Shown: in pieces, positions 32,600 through 43,829 of the stretch
Numbering within the stretch: the stretch's first letter is position 1
How the letters are laid out: each line of letters opens with the position of its first letter
From: Silene latifolia
Taxonomy: Eukaryota; Streptophyta; Magnoliopsida; Caryophyllales; Caryophyllaceae
Assembly (NCBI RefSeq): GCF_048544455.1
Contig: NC_133526.1
Location: forward strand, 10,804,001-10,868,000
Length of the DNA stretch: 64,000 nucleotides
Reading direction: 5' to 3'
Notes under the pieces: model-generated
Databases searched by the model: none
What the model saw: the letters and a program-made list of their open reading frames with translations, nothing else
What the model was told of the DNA's origin: nothing
Program-made: the position numbers and the translations under genes

Positions 32600-35222
32600 C
32601 CCTATGCCTGTTCTTTGCTCCCCATCGCCAGCAGAGAGCGCACCTTCTTCGATGGGCGGCCGAGCGGCGTTCTTAGCGACCTCGGCTTGGCACCTCGGCT
32701 GAGCCTCGGCGGCATCGACCGCCCTTGCCCTCTCGGCTTCCTCCTTGGCGCCTTAGTCTTCTCGGCCGAGGGTCGCACTCTCCGCGGCCGCCTCCTTTTC
32801 TATCTTCACCCTCACCGCCTCCTTGGCCTTCTCCTCCACGGCCTTCTCCTTGGCTTCGAGCTTATCGTCAAACAACTCGTCAAATTTGGCCCACGGAAAA
32901 GAACCGGGAAGAGGAAGAGCTCCTCAATCACTTCCCTGGCGGCTTCTTCGGCGGATCCGGAACTCGGTGCACATATTAGGGAGCATTTCGGTTTGGAGCA
33001 TCTCGATGTCGTCCTCCTTTTGTCTAATAATGGCCTCCTTGCTCCGAATCACCTTCCCCGGATCTGAAATCGCCCGAATTCATTCCTCTGCTTGGAGATA
33101 AAGGTCGGCATGCCTCGAACAAGGTCACACTTATCCAAAGAAATTTGCAACTTCGGCCGCAGCAAATCGGCCTTGGCTCTCTCAAAGAAAGACCTCCTTT
33201 TCAGCGTCCTCCCCGAGCTTCCTCTCGGCCAAGAGCGCTTTTTCAAGATCTACCTAAGCCTCCGCTCATTGAGGAGATCCAGCTTCGCCTTCGTGGCCAC
33301 CTTCCTAGTGGCATCAAGCTCAAAGCGGGTGAGCCACGGCCTTCTCCTGCTCTATAATACGAGCACCGGCCAGCTCGTTCCATCTCGCCGCTCCTCGACC
33401 AACCTCGCGCCTTCCGCTGCAAGCGATCGGGAGGGGAAGCCTTCGGGATGAAGGGTCAGTGGTGACATTTCGATCACCCGACTGCAGCCGGGGGAAGGGG
33501 AAACCTTCGGATGAAGAGTCGGCGGTGACGTTTCGATCACCAACTGCGGTCGGGAGGAGGGGAAGCCTTACGGGATGAAGAGTCAACGGTGACGTTACGA
33601 TCACCACTGCGCGGTCTCTCCCGATTCTTTGCTCATTAAGAGCAACGGCGGCAAATGGCGATCGCAAAATTTAAACAAAAGCATCGGTATCAACATACGA
33701 TACATGCCGAAAAACCCGTCATCGGCAGCGCGCCAATGAGTCAGCCAACTCGAGCCGCAGAGTAGATCGACTACCATGCTTGGCCTTCTTGGCCGAAGGA
33801 CGCATTTCCTCGCCAATGGCGGCGAAGCGACGGCTGGCAGGGTAGAGGCTCCCCTTCCTCTTACGGACAAGGGGAGGCCCTCCTCGTCGTAGTCCTCCCC
33901 ATTGGTGATATCAACGATCTCCACCGTTGCCTTCGAGCAGGGGGAGTAGGAGGTGGAATCGATGTCGACGCCATCGCCGCCGAAGACTTTGTTTTTCGCG
34001 TATGGCGCGGCATGTTACTAACAACCTTCGCCCGGCCTCCACCACATTCAAGCTCCTCGCCCGCCGATCCATGAGATCATTCGGCGACGTCCTGCGATCA
34101 TGGGCAAGAGCCTTGGGGTGCAAGTTAGCAACGGTTTTATCTTTGTGCGACCCCATTCTCCTGGAGAATATTCTCGGGCAGTCCGGCCGAAGTGGTGCTC
34201 AAGGAAACAAAGCAAGAATTAAATAGAAGAAATAAACCGAAACTCGAGAAACAGGAACATTGAGAGCGGCGATAGGCCTCGCACCGACCCCACTCACCTG
34301 TGCTGGGGCGGTATGAGGCCGACGTGAAGAGCGGCTCATCCCGGAGGATGATCTGCGTTGGGGGAATCCATCTTTTCGGCACCCCACTCTTGTCCGCCTC
34401 GAAGAGCCTCATCGCCAGATTCTCATCCTCCTTAAGAAGGACCTTGCCGGCATCCATCTTGAGCTTCTTCCGGGTGACCCATCTGTCGTGCTCCGCTTTA
34501 GTTTCACACCGCAAATTAACTTGGTGCTGAAAGGAGCGGGGCAGCGGGTAGTCATCCGGCACCTTAACATACACCCACCGACCTTGCCAGCCTTTGCAAG
34601 AAGAAAGCTTGTCAACAGAGACATAGCCCTGCTCCGTTTGCACACTGTACCATCCGACGCGGCCAGAGATTGATGGCCGGAGTGAGTGAAGCCGGCGGAA
34701 TAAATTCACCGTTGGGGCCTCTCCCTTGAAGAGACAAAGCCAGACCAAGCCGACTATGGTCCTCACAGCTAACGGGTGCAGTTGGGCAACGGCAACGTTC
34801 ATGGCCCTAATAATGGCCATAACGTACTCATTCAGCGGAAACCGGAGCCCGTACTCCAAATGCCGCATGTACACGCCGGTGTAGCCCGGCGGAGGGCAAC
34901 AGACGGCCTGACCCTCCCCAGGGATAACAATCTTATATCCCCTGCCAAAGAAAAAATGGCCCTCGAAAAATTTCTCGCGGAACAATCGGCGAGCTTATGG
35001 GTCCAAGCACGGTCAAGGCGGACCTTACAGCGTCGCCATGATCCATAACGTCGCCTCTCATTAGGACGAGCCTTTTCAAAGATCACCACCAAAATCGTCT
35101 GCGTCGTCATCGATCTCATCATCGTCATCCCATTCCTCCAAATATCGAGGATCAACTTCAGGAGAAGGGGACCTAGGGCCCCCCGGCGCAGGAGTGCTAG
35201 TCCCAGCGTCAGCAGAAGACAT
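32600..35222 (-). CDS. E3 antisense accessory gene, Transposase_28-like, multi-exon
   Basis: ATG 35222-35220 (MSSADAG), in a position equivalent to the E4 start at 43830. After an acidic Asp/Glu stretch comes the conserved domain: FREKFFEGHFFFGRGYKIVI, GVYMRHLEYGLRFPLNEYVM, LAVRTIVGLVWLCLFKGEAP, RVGWYSVQTEQGYVSVDKL (34985-34300), matching the PF04195 gypsy-type family. A donor (GTGAGTGGGG) lies near 34299. Further exons (33924-33600) hold a basic Arg/Lys stretch, and the C-terminus (about 33100-32600) is Ala/Glu/Lys-rich coiled coil. The domain exon is open, but downstream exons are frameshifted. Role unknown; possibly nuclear, given basic patches. Confidence 0.65.
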
Positions 35223-35395
35223 GATAGCAATGATTATTTAACAAGAGAAGAAAGGAAATTTGTTTGTTTACTTTGAAGAAACACTCGCCGGAGTAGCAAC
35301 CCTGGAAATTAGGAGACAAAGAAGGCCTTGGAAGTTTAGAGAGAAGAAAATTTTGGAGAATGAAATTGGTGGCCAAATTCACGGAACAACTGCCC

Positions 35396-35403
35396 TATTT
35401 ATA
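35396..35403 (-). promoter_or_regulatory. TATA box of E3 antisense gene
   Basis: TATAAATA on -, 174 bases before the ATG, context cctataaatagggcag. Identical context and near-identical distance in E4 (43645-43652). Confidence 0.7.
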
Positions 35404-35884
35404 GGTTAAAAGCCCATAAAGAAGGACCAATCAGAGAACAGCCCATAAAGCGTCAGCCAATCAGCAAGCAGACACGTGTCGGACATGCAACCACGGAATG
35501 TCAATCATCGCAAATGTTAAACGTCAATCAACGCAACAGTGACCAAGCGTCTTCAACACGCCCTTTCATATCTCTGCCCATTCATCTTCCTCAACAAATT
35601 CCTAGGTATCTGCTCCCCGCCGGCCACAGGATCAACCATGCTAAGGAGCACCGGCCTGGGGGCAATCAAAAACAACCGACACTCCCAACCCTGGTCTCGG
35701 CCAACGTCACTTCCTTTTCCACATCGGATGCCCTTTACACATCCATGCGGAGGGGGGATATATATGGTACGACCTGATGAGAACCAGGCCGAGATAGAAG
35801 AAGCCGATACAGAAAAGTTTCAAAAATTACTTTCGCAGAATATACGCTCAGCATGCATCGGAGCCCATACCACGGCATAGACTA

Positions 35885-35898
35885 CGCTGGGGGCAAAT
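35885..35898 (+). other. Polypurine tract of E3
   Basis: GCTGGGGGCAAAT directly before TGATGGGGC. E4 has the reverse complement at 43164-43176. Confidence 0.7.
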
Positions 35899-36480
35899 TG
35901 ATGGGGCATATTCTGCACCGCTGACCAAGTCAACATATTGAGCAAGGTCAAGGATATCCACAGCAAGTCAACGACTTAGACAGCTTAGCCGATGCACCCA
36001 TCGGCTGTCACCCGGTCTCGGCCAGTACGATCGATCAGCCGACACATATCCGCGTACTCATATCCAAGACCCTCGGCCGGCCTGCCATGGGTCCAGCGGC
36101 CGAGGGTAGAACGGTCTTTCCACCTGCTAGCCACTTGGCCACTTGGCCACTACGTGACAAAAGGTGAAAGTCTATAAATACTCCTCAACCCTCATTGAGG
36201 AAAGGATCCATAAATTAACCTAAGAATCACTATTCATCTGGTAATATCTTCCTTATCTCTCTACAATACATCCTTAGCCGAGTAATAACAACTTATCCCA
36301 CTAAGTTCACTGACTTGAGCGTCGGAGTGAGTACGCTTGGCACAAAGCCAAGCCCTCAGTTCGTTCATTGTTGCAGGTGAGGCCGAGAGGAACGATAGAG
36401 ACGTGAGGAATCCAACTCGAGACATCATTCTACAAGCCACGGGTGGTAACAATACTTGCTCTGGAATTACACCCGGAACA
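35899..36480 (+). repeat. 3' LTR of E3
   Basis: 582 bp, intact TATAAATA at 36173-36180. Differs from the 5' LTR by a few small indels and substitutions, which indicates a fairly recent insertion. Confidence 0.9.
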
Positions 36481-36602
36481 AAATCTATATAAATATACAA
36501 TCTTATAATAAATCTATTATTTACATGAGTTAAAATTTAAAAATTACATGACTAAAATAATCGTACGGGGATCATATTATTCTCTGCAAAAATAAGAAAA
36601 AC

Positions 36603-36633
<31 letters not shown>

Positions 36634-37849
36634 GAAGGATCAAGTGAGTCCACCAAGATCCATTGAGTCCATAAGTCCTCTTTAGGACCATTGAAAAGAT
36701 GGGATGAGGGGTTGAGATTGAAGGGAAAAAAGGAAGGGATTAGTGCAAAAAGAAGGGATTAATGCTAATGTAAGACACTCTCTCTCACTACCTCACTAAT
36801 CAACCATTAATTTCACTATATAACCATTCTTTTTCCACCCACTTCTCTCTCCTATCACACAAATATCATCATCCACATCTCTCTAAAAACCAAAAAAAAT
36901 CAGAAAACCAAAAAAATCCAAAATTCAAAAAATTCAAAAAATCAAAAAATAAATTCCCTCCTCTCAGCCTTACCACCGACCACCCCACCCACCGCCACCC
37001 ACCCACGCCCAACAACCCACGACCACCACGAGCCTTATTCTACCCCCACCTTGAGCTCCCTCCCCTGCCTCGACCCTCTTGACCGCCGCGGCTCCACCAG
37101 TCACAACCACCGCCTACCCACAAATCCACCACCTCTGCCACCACCACCTACCACCATAAACAAAAAAACCCCCAAAAGTCAGATCTACAACCACAGCCTA
37201 ATAACACCACGCGGCTCACCACCACGACCCCAGCTCCACCAAACCACGCACCACCACACGCCAACAACACCCTTATATCCACCATTAGCCCGACCATCTC
37301 CCTCCCTTTCTCCCTTTTTGGCCAGATCCGAGCCCCACACCTCCACCAGCCCAACCACCTTCCACCCTTTCTCCCACCGCCACGCTCACGCACCACCACC
37401 AACAACAACCACTAACACCACAAATACCAATAAACGAGATCTGGAAAGAAACCAAAAAAAAAAACGCGATCTGAGACGACTACATTAGTGTTGGATTGCG
37501 TTTTTGCGGTGGTTGGTGGTGGCTGGATAGAGGCGGTTGTGTCGTTGGTTGTGTCGTTGTTTTTGCGGTGTTTTTGTTTTATTTCCAGATTTGTTCTCAT
37601 ATTTTCTTTCTAGTTGATGTTGGAGTGCGTTGTTGTTCTCATATTTTCTTTGTTCTCAGTTTGTGCTTTTGTGTTCATATGTGTTTGTTTGTGTTCATAT
37701 GTCGTTTGTTTGGTTTTTATTCTTTTCTATTTCTTTTTTTTTTCTTTTCCAAAATATTTTGGTCTTGTTGTTTCGTTGTTGTTGTTCTTACTTTTTTTTT
37801 TCTTTTTTTCATTTGTTATTGTGGGTGATTTCAGATCTATTTATTTTTT

Positions 37850-38340
37850 TGAGTTATACTCATATTTCTTCACAGTTACACTTGTATTTCTTTACATTTA
37901 CACTCATATTTTTTACATTTACGCTCATATTTCTTTACATTTACACTCGTATATCTGTATATTTACACTCAGTTAAAAGTATATAGATTTGCACTCATAG
38001 TTTTTGTTAACATTTACACTCGTATTTCTTTACATTTACACTTGTATTTCTTTACATTTACACTCATAATTTTTACATTTACACTTGTATTTCCTCACAT
38101 TTACACTCGTTTTTATTTAAATTTACACTTGTATCTCCTCACATTTACACTCGTATTTCTCTTATATTTACACTTGTATCTCCTCACATTTACACTCGTA
38201 TTTCTTTAAATTTACACTCATATTTCTTAATATTTACAGTCGTATTTCTTAACATTTACACTCGTATTTCTTTACATTTACACTCGTATTTCTTTACATT
38301 TACACTCGTTAAAATTATATAAATTTGCACTCATATTTTT
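37850..38340 (+). repeat. Tandem ~20-22-bp 'tttacactcgtatttctttac' family
   Basis: About 20 degenerate copies of an AT-rich unit with the invariant core ttacact. No coding potential; frames through it give low-complexity Phe/Ile/Leu runs. Confidence 0.8.
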
Positions 38341-38553
38341 TGTGGATATGAGTTGGTGGGGAAGGACGATGATGGTGGCATTTTTTGGTAGTCGGACTAA
38401 AGTTTTACTCGTAATGGACAAAGTTGATGGTGGAGTTTTTTGGTAGTCGGACTAAAGTTTTACTCGTAAAGGACAAAGTTACACTTATAAAGGACCAAAT
38501 TCACACTCAAAGGACAAAATTTACATTCTAAAACCTTCAAATTGACTAAAAAA

Positions 38554-39080
38554 CAAATTTACACTCTTAAAATGTTACATTTACACTCTTAAAACATCAA
38601 ATTTACACTTGTAAAATGTTAAAATTATATAAATTCAAAATTTCCGTCACAAAAAATCAAATTTACACTCTTAAAATGTTACATTTACACTCGTAAAACA
38701 TCACATTTACACTTGTAAAATGTTAAAATTATATAAATTTAAAATTTCCGTCACAAAAAATCAAAGTTACACTCTTAAAATGTTACATTTACACTCTTAA
38801 AACATCAAATTTACACTTGTAAAATGTTAAAATTATACAAATTCAAAATTTCCGTCACAAAAAAAAAACAAATTTACACTCTTAAAATGTTACATTTACA
38901 CTCTTAAAACATCAAATTTACACTTGTAAAATGTTAAAATTATATAAATTCAAAATTTCCGTCACAAAAAAAAAAACAAATTTACACTCTTAAAATGTTA
39001 CATTTACACTCTTAAAACATCACATTTATACTTGTAAAATATTAAAATTATATAAATTCAAAATTTCCGTCACATTTACA
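38554..39080 (+). repeat. Tandem ~104-108-bp units, five copies
   Basis: Units start at about 38554, 38658, 38762, 38869 and 38977. Each holds three 'tttacac(t/ttg)' cores followed by 'aattcaaaatttccgtcac'. It is a higher-order amplification of the same core as 37850-38340. A separate ~55-base duplication ('ttttttggtagtcggac') lies at 38375-38480. Confidence 0.8.
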
Positions 39081-39377
39081 CTTGTAAACCTCATACAACA
39101 TTACATTTACACTTCTGAAATCTAAAACTCAAAACTGATTAATTAGGGGCTAGAGAGAGAAAGAAAAATTAATTAGTGTATAGAAATTTGATTAGTGATA
39201 ATTTTTTTTGGTAATTTTCAATCTCAACCACCCATCTCAATCCAACCATCCACATTTTTTTCCTTTTCTTTTTAATAGCCCTTAATCAAATTCATCTCAA
39301 CCATCCAATGAGTCCATCCAATGGCCCTTAGAAGGACTTATGGACTCAATTGGGAAGATGGACTCATTAGATCTTAC

Positions 39378-39425
<48 letters not shown>

Positions 39426-39429
<4 letters not shown>

Positions 39430-40546
39430 TTGGTAAAAATTTACCAGTTAGTTGTTTAGATTGGTGAGTCAAAGTGATCGTCTATAACTACGAATGAGTC
39501 AAGGAACTACGGTGTAAACTAAAGTAAAAGACAACAAAAGAAAGATCGACGCAAGGAGTTTTTGGTGACGCGGAAAACCCGGTGTGGGAACAACCGCGGG
39601 GGGAGTCGGAATCCCGCCAATATTAGCACTATAATCGGAATATTTTAGCAAGTAACGAAGCTACAATGGTGTTTTATGAGAATGATATAGAAGAAAAAAG
39701 ATGTCGTTGCTTAGTGATTGTATGTTGCCTTGGAATGAGATCCTCCCTCTTGACTCAATTTACTCTTCCTTTTATAGTTGTTCTTCTTAGGGTTTAATTC
39801 CTCCAGGCTCCTCCGGGTCAGCCTCCTACTTTTCAGGAGCCGTTATCCCATTTTTTAGGGATCAGTTACCTGATTTTTAGGAATTAAATGTGCTGACCTT
39901 TTCTTCTTTGACTGTTTTCTCTTTCCCCCACTAAATGCTCAACTAATGCCACATTAAATGCTAGTCTTTATTTTTCCAAATCCTCCATTAATTCCTCCAT
40001 TTATTGCTAATCTTTATTCCTCTAATATTGCTGCTTCCTCTAGAGTGTCGTGTCCTCATGCTCCTCCATGGTCAGGCTCCTCCGGAGTCAGGCTCCTCCT
40101 GAGTCAGGCTCCTCCGGAGTCAGGCTCCTCCGGAATCAGGCTCCTCTAGAGTCGAGTCACTCTATAATCAGGCTCCTCCGGAATCAGGCTCCTCCGGAAT
40201 CAGGCTCCTCTGGAATCAGGCTCCTCTGACTCGAGTCACTCTAGAATCGGGGCTCTGTAGAGTCGGGATCCTCCTGGAATGAGGCTCTTCCCGGAATCAA
40301 GCTCGCTCTTCCAGGATCAGGCTCCTCTAGAATTTGTTTCCCGACTTCTAGGTCCAATCGCCCAAAAATAGGAAGTAGGTGAGTTGACCCAGAACCTCTT
40401 AGACTGGACTTGTTTTAATATCCCATGTGTGCTTTTCTCATCCTACGGCCCAGATTCATCCACGACATTGATCCTCTCAAGCCTTGATGGTCCACTCGTT
40501 GCTTGCCACGTGTAACGATATGAAAATGTGAATTTTGCCCATAACA
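39426..40546 (-). repeat. Solo LTR related to the E2 LTR
   Basis: Read on -, it begins TGTTATGGGCAAAATTC and ends TTTACCAAAACA, 1121 bp. It shares the CCGCGTCACCAAAA / CCGCGGTTGTT block and ends with the E2 LTR. TATAT lies on both sides (39421-39425, 40547-40551), but this is not decisive because both flanks are TA-rich. A TATA box (TATAAAA on -, about 39776-39770) is present. No internal region adjoins, so it is a solo LTR left by recombination. Confidence 0.7.
40066..40335 (-). repeat. 16-bp minisatellite in the U3 of the solo LTR
   Basis: About 14 degenerate copies of caggctcctccggagt, each with a CTCCGGAG-type palindrome, upstream of the TATA box of the LTR. Confidence 0.75.
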
Positions 40547-40905
40547 TATATATATATATCTACAACGACATGCAACGTAGCAGCCCTTGCAGTTGACCCT
40601 TTTGAAACATGGGCACCTGCCAATGTCCAAAATAGTATTTGAACAAAAACTTTTACCTTCATTCAAAGAGACCCCAATTAGATTAGAGGCTGACAATATA
40701 AGCGAGCAGTGCGATTGAATGGATGAGCTCAGCTCAGCTTCTGTTTAAACCCCTCCCAATTGCAGTTGGTACTTCTTCATATATACTCCGTATTACCTAA
40801 TCATATTTAGAAATTAGAATCCAACAAACCTAGCTAGAATCACGTTTAACACCTTAAAACGTGTTTTCTAGACCTAAAAACAGAAAAAAGTAGTCTTAAT
40901 TTAAG

Positions 40906-40913
40906 GAATATTC
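40906..40913 (+). promoter_or_regulatory. P1BS (PHR1-binding) motif
   Basis: GAATATTC fits GNATATNC and lies 71 bases before the TATA box of the phosphatase gene. Known Arabidopsis relatives of this gene are phosphate-starvation induced through PHR1. A single site. Confidence 0.6.
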
Positions 40914-40983
40914 CTTTGGCTTAATGGCATCTAATTATAATTTTCAGCGTAAATTAAGAGCTAATCTCTCCATAATACATACC

Positions 40984-40991
40984 TATAAATA
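40984..40991 (+). promoter_or_regulatory. TATA box of the PECP1-like gene
   Basis: TATAAATA in the context acctataaatacccatc, 89 bases before the chosen ATG. It lies downstream of the in-frame ATG at 40924, which rules that ATG out as start. Confidence 0.75.
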
Positions 40992-41079
40992 CCCATCAGC
41001 TCAAATCCATCAAAAATATAGTATCAACACCAATAACACACAAAAAGAAAGTGCTAACAATATCGTCATAATATCCATA

Positions 41080-41916
41080 ATGGAGGGTATTATTGGGATT
41101 TTCGACTTTGATAAGACGATCATTGACGTCGATAGTGATAATTGGGTGGTCGATGAATTAGGGTTTACAAAGCTCTTTGATAAGCTTCTTCCTACCATGC
41201 CATGGAACACACTTATGGATACAATGATGAAAGAAATTCATGCACAAGGATGTAGTATTGATCAAGTTTCCGAGGTTTTAACAAGGGTTCCGATTCATCC
41301 TCGTGTTGTGGCAGCCATCAAAGCCGCGCATGCTATGGGGTGTGATTTAAGGGTTGTGAGCGATGCAAATACATTCTTCATCGAGACCATATTGAGTCAT
41401 CTCGGCGTAAGGGATTATTTCTCCGAAATTCACACAAACCCGAGTTATGTCGATGAACAAGGGAGATTAAGGATACTTTCTCATCATCAAGATTTCGACA
41501 AGTCTTCTCATGGATGTTGTAATCCATGTCCTCCAAATATGTGCAAGGGAGAAGTAATAAAAACGATACTACTCGAGGAAGCGAACAAGAAGATTATCTA
41601 TTTAGGAGACGGATGTGGAGATTATTGTCCGTGTTTAAAACTAAGGGATGGTGATCATGTTATGTCAAGAAAGAACTTCCCGGCTTGGGACTTAATCTTT
41701 GGAAACCCAAGTTTGATTAAAGCCAAGATACATGGATGGAGCGATGGAGCTGAGCTTGAGCAAGTTCTACTGTCTACAATCCAAGAGATTAACTTGGCTC
41801 GATTCCTTAATGTTGATTTAGGAGATCGAACATTGGCAAGAAGCGATGATTTATTGACGAAGCTACCAACCGGAGTAGAATTAGCCTCTCCCCTTCTTGT
41901 TAGAAGCAGAAGCTGA
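41080..41916 (+). CDS. PECP1: Phosphoethanolamine/phosphocholine phosphatase-like HAD hydrolase (PECP1/PS2 type)
   Basis: 278 residues in a single uninterrupted frame. HAD motif I is DFDKT at residues 9-13 (nucleophile D9, acid D11); motif II Ser in VVSDAN (94); motif III Lys in MCKGE (156); motif IV GDGCGD with D177 and D181. A C-rich block (HGCCNPCPPNMC) and WVVDELGFTKLF and LLPTMPWN are signatures of the PHOSPHO1-like family. Arabidopsis PECP1 and PS2/PPsPase1 have this size; they cleave phosphoethanolamine, phosphocholine or pyrophosphate in the cytosol and are induced by phosphate starvation. ATG 41080 is chosen because it follows the TATA box and starts right before motif I. PECP1 versus PS2 cannot be settled by eye. 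Confidence 0.92.
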   Translation: MEGIIGIFDFDKTIIDVDSDNWVVDELGFTKLFDKLLPTMPWNTLMDTMMKEIHAQGCSIDQVSEVLTRVPIHPRVVAAIKAAHAMGCDLRVVSDANTFFIETILSHLGVRDYFSEIHTNPSYVDEQGRLRILSHHQDFDKSSHGCCNPCPPNMCKGEVIKTILLEEANKKIIYLGDGCGDYCPCLKLRDGDHVMSRKNFPAWDLIFGNPSLIKAKIHGWSDGAELEQVLLSTIQEINLARFLNVDLGDRTLARSDDLLTKLPTGVELASPLLVRSRS

Positions 41917-41922
41917 TAACTT

Positions 41923-41928
41923 AATAAA
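41923..41928 (+). terminator. AATAAA-like poly(A) signal of the PECP1-like gene
   Basis: AATAAA seven bases after the TGA. Plant poly(A) signals are loose, so this is only a candidate; further AATAA-like and T-rich sequence follows to 42000. Confidence 0.35.
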
Positions 41929-41929
41929 T

Positions 41930-42577
41930 CCCCCTCCCCTTATTATTACGATTATTATTGGATACATCTCAAAATTACTAATAATGTTTTTCAAATTAAA
42001 CATTGCTTCCTTCCTTCCAAATTAAACACCTCATATTTATTAATTACGAACTCATTGCATCCTTCCAAATTAAACACCTCATATTTATTGTGAGACCACA
42101 TTATACACCTCAAAGACTCTAATAGAGCACCAGAAATTAATACTTTGTAAATTTGCTTACTTTACTTTTTTAACTACCTAATAAAATTATAAATTATAAA
42201 TTAAAATTATGCAAATTCTATCCGATCAAGGTGATAAAGTTATTTGTAGAACTATCACCAAACTTATGGAAATTTTATCCAATCAAGATGATAGAGTTAT
42301 CTTAGTATATATATATAAAAAAATTTTAAAATAAAAAGCTAAAATGATAAGAATTTTTAAAACAATTGTAGACCACTCAAACGAGTTGGATGGGTCGGCT
42401 GGTGAGGCGGTTCATACATGTTAAACTCGAATACGGGTCAGACTAAATATAGGTGGGCTTATACAGGTCACAGGTCGAGGTAAAATCAGAATACATGTCA
42501 AAATATAGATTGGTATGGTATATTTTATTTGTCAAAAGCAATCATATTCAATAATAATAATATTATAATTAATATTA
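41930..42577. other. AT-rich intergenic spacer
   Basis: No gene. A 29-base direct repeat (ccttccaaattaaacacctc...) lies at 42013-42041 and 42061-42089. A diverged repeat of 'ctatccgatcaaggtgataaag' lies at about 42218 and 42277. Confidence 0.6.
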
Positions 42578-42582
42578 CTTAC

Positions 42583-43163
42583 TGTTCCGGGTGTAATTCC
42601 AGAGCAGATATTTGTTACCACCCGTGCTTGTAGAATGACGTCTTTGGTTGAATCCTCCTTTCGGTCTCCTGAAACGATGAACAAACTGAGGGCTCGGCTT
42701 TGGACCGAGCGAACTCACTCCGACGCTCAAGTCAGTAAACTTAGAGAGATAAGTTGTTGTTACTTGGCGAAATATATATTGTAGAGAGATAAGGAAGATA
42801 TTACCAGATGAATAGTGATTCTTAGGTTAAATTGTGGATCCTTTCCTCAATGAGGGTTGAGGAGTATTTATAGACTTTCACCTTTTGTCACGTAGTGGCC
42901 AAGTGGCTAGCAGGTGGAAAGACTGATCTACCCTCGGCCGAGGGACCCATGGCGGGCCGGCGGGCCCTGTTGACCCGCCGCCGAGGGGTCTTGGATATGA
43001 GTTCGCGGATGTGTGCCCCGGCTGGCTAGTTGTCCTAGCCGAGGCACAAGAGACTGGCCGACAGGCTTAAGTTAGGTTTTGTCTAAGCCGTTGACTTCTT
43101 GTGAATATCTTTGACCTTGCTCAATATGTTGACTTGGTCGGGGTGCGAGAATATGCCCCATCA
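42583..43163 (-). repeat. 3' LTR of E4
   Basis: 581 bp. Its start on - (TGATGGGGC) is preceded by the PPT 43164-43176 (GGGGGCAAAT on -). TATAAATA on - near 42866. Confidence 0.9.
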
Positions 43164-43644
43164 ATTTGCCCCCAGCGTAGTCTATGCCGTGGTATGGGCT
43201 CCGATGTCAGTTGAGCGTATATTCTGCGCAAGTAAAAATTTTCTGTCCCGGCTTCTTCTACCTCGGCATGGTTCTGCTTAGGCCGTACCATATCCCCCCT
43301 CCACATGGATGCGTAAAGGGCATCCGATGTGGAAAAGAGAGTGACGCCGGCCGAGACCAGGGTTGAGAGTGCTTGTTGTTTTGATTGCCCCCCACCCGTG
43401 CTACATAGCTTGGTTGATCATGTGGCGGAGGAGAACGAGATACTTAGGAACTTGTTGATGAAGATGAATAGGCAGAGAGATATGAAGGGGCGTGTTGAAG
43501 ACGCTTGGTCACTGTTGCATTGATTGACCTTCAATCATTGCAACGATTGACATTCCGTGGTTGCATGTCCGACACGTGTCCGTTCGCCGATTGGTGACGT
43601 TTCATGGGTCGTGCCCTGATTGGTCCTTCTTCATGGGCTTCCCC

Positions 43645-43652
43645 TATAAATA
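43645..43652 (+). promoter_or_regulatory. TATA box of the E4 antisense gene
   Basis: TATAAATA, 178 bases upstream of ATG 43830, same context as in E3. Confidence 0.7.
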
Positions 43653-43829
43653 GGGCAGTTAGCCCCTGAAATTGGGCACCAATTTCATTCTCTCTAAAAT
43701 TTTCTTCTCTCTAAACTTTCAAGGGCTTCTTTCTCTTCTAATCTTCAGAGTCGTTACCTCGGCTAGTGCTCTTTTTCAAGGTAAACAAACAAATTTTTCT
43801 CTTTTTAACTTGTAAGTTTTGTTGTAAAC

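Larger units (their letters stand above)
28280..36480 (+). mobile_element. Complete non-autonomous Retand-like LTR retrotransposon E3
   Basis: LTRs 28280-28863 and 35899-36480 are nearly identical, begin TGATGGGGCATATT and end CACCCGGAACA. TSD AAATC at 28275-28279 and 36481-36485. A PBS-like TTGGCGCCGTCTGTGGG follows the 5' LTR, and a PPT (tgggggcaaat) precedes the 3' LTR. The interior has gag, protease, a 137-bp tandem array and an antisense gene. No RT, RNase H or integrase can be found, so transposition must rely on proteins supplied by other elements. Size, antisense ORF and tandem array match the Retand type known from Silene. Confidence 0.9.
36600..39425. mobile_element. Long-TIR, repeat-filled element in a (TA)n tract
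   Basis: Both ends sit in TA dinucleotide runs (36602-36616 and 39381-39425). Next to them the left end reads tgagtccaccaagatccat / tgagtccataagtcctct, and the right end carries the inverted equivalents (aggacttatggactcaat / gatggactcattagatct), giving imperfect TIRs of about 65 bases. The interior is non-coding: a C-rich, G-poor half (36950-37480) and a long 'tttacactc' repeat half. No transposase. It resembles non-autonomous elements that target TA microsatellites; the superfamily is not resolved. Confidence 0.6.

Noticed and set aside
32615..33451. Leu/Ser-rich + strand frames
   Set aside because: Antisense shadows of the coiled-coil C-terminus of the E3 accessory gene.
36600..36634. (TA)n(GA)n as a functional promoter element
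   Set aside because: It is the microsatellite target around the TIR element; no gene follows.
37051..37488. Pro/Thr/Ser-rich 145-residue frame
   Set aside because: It follows from C-rich, G-poor low-complexity sequence inside the TIR element; no domain, no promoter.
37496..37986. Phe/Val/Tyr-rich frames
   Set aside because: Translation of T-rich repeats; not a membrane protein gene.
40924..41079. 52-residue N-terminal extension of the phosphatase from an upstream in-frame ATG
   Set aside because: A clear TATA box (40984-40991) lies inside it and the family starts directly before DFDKT, so ATG 41080 is preferred.
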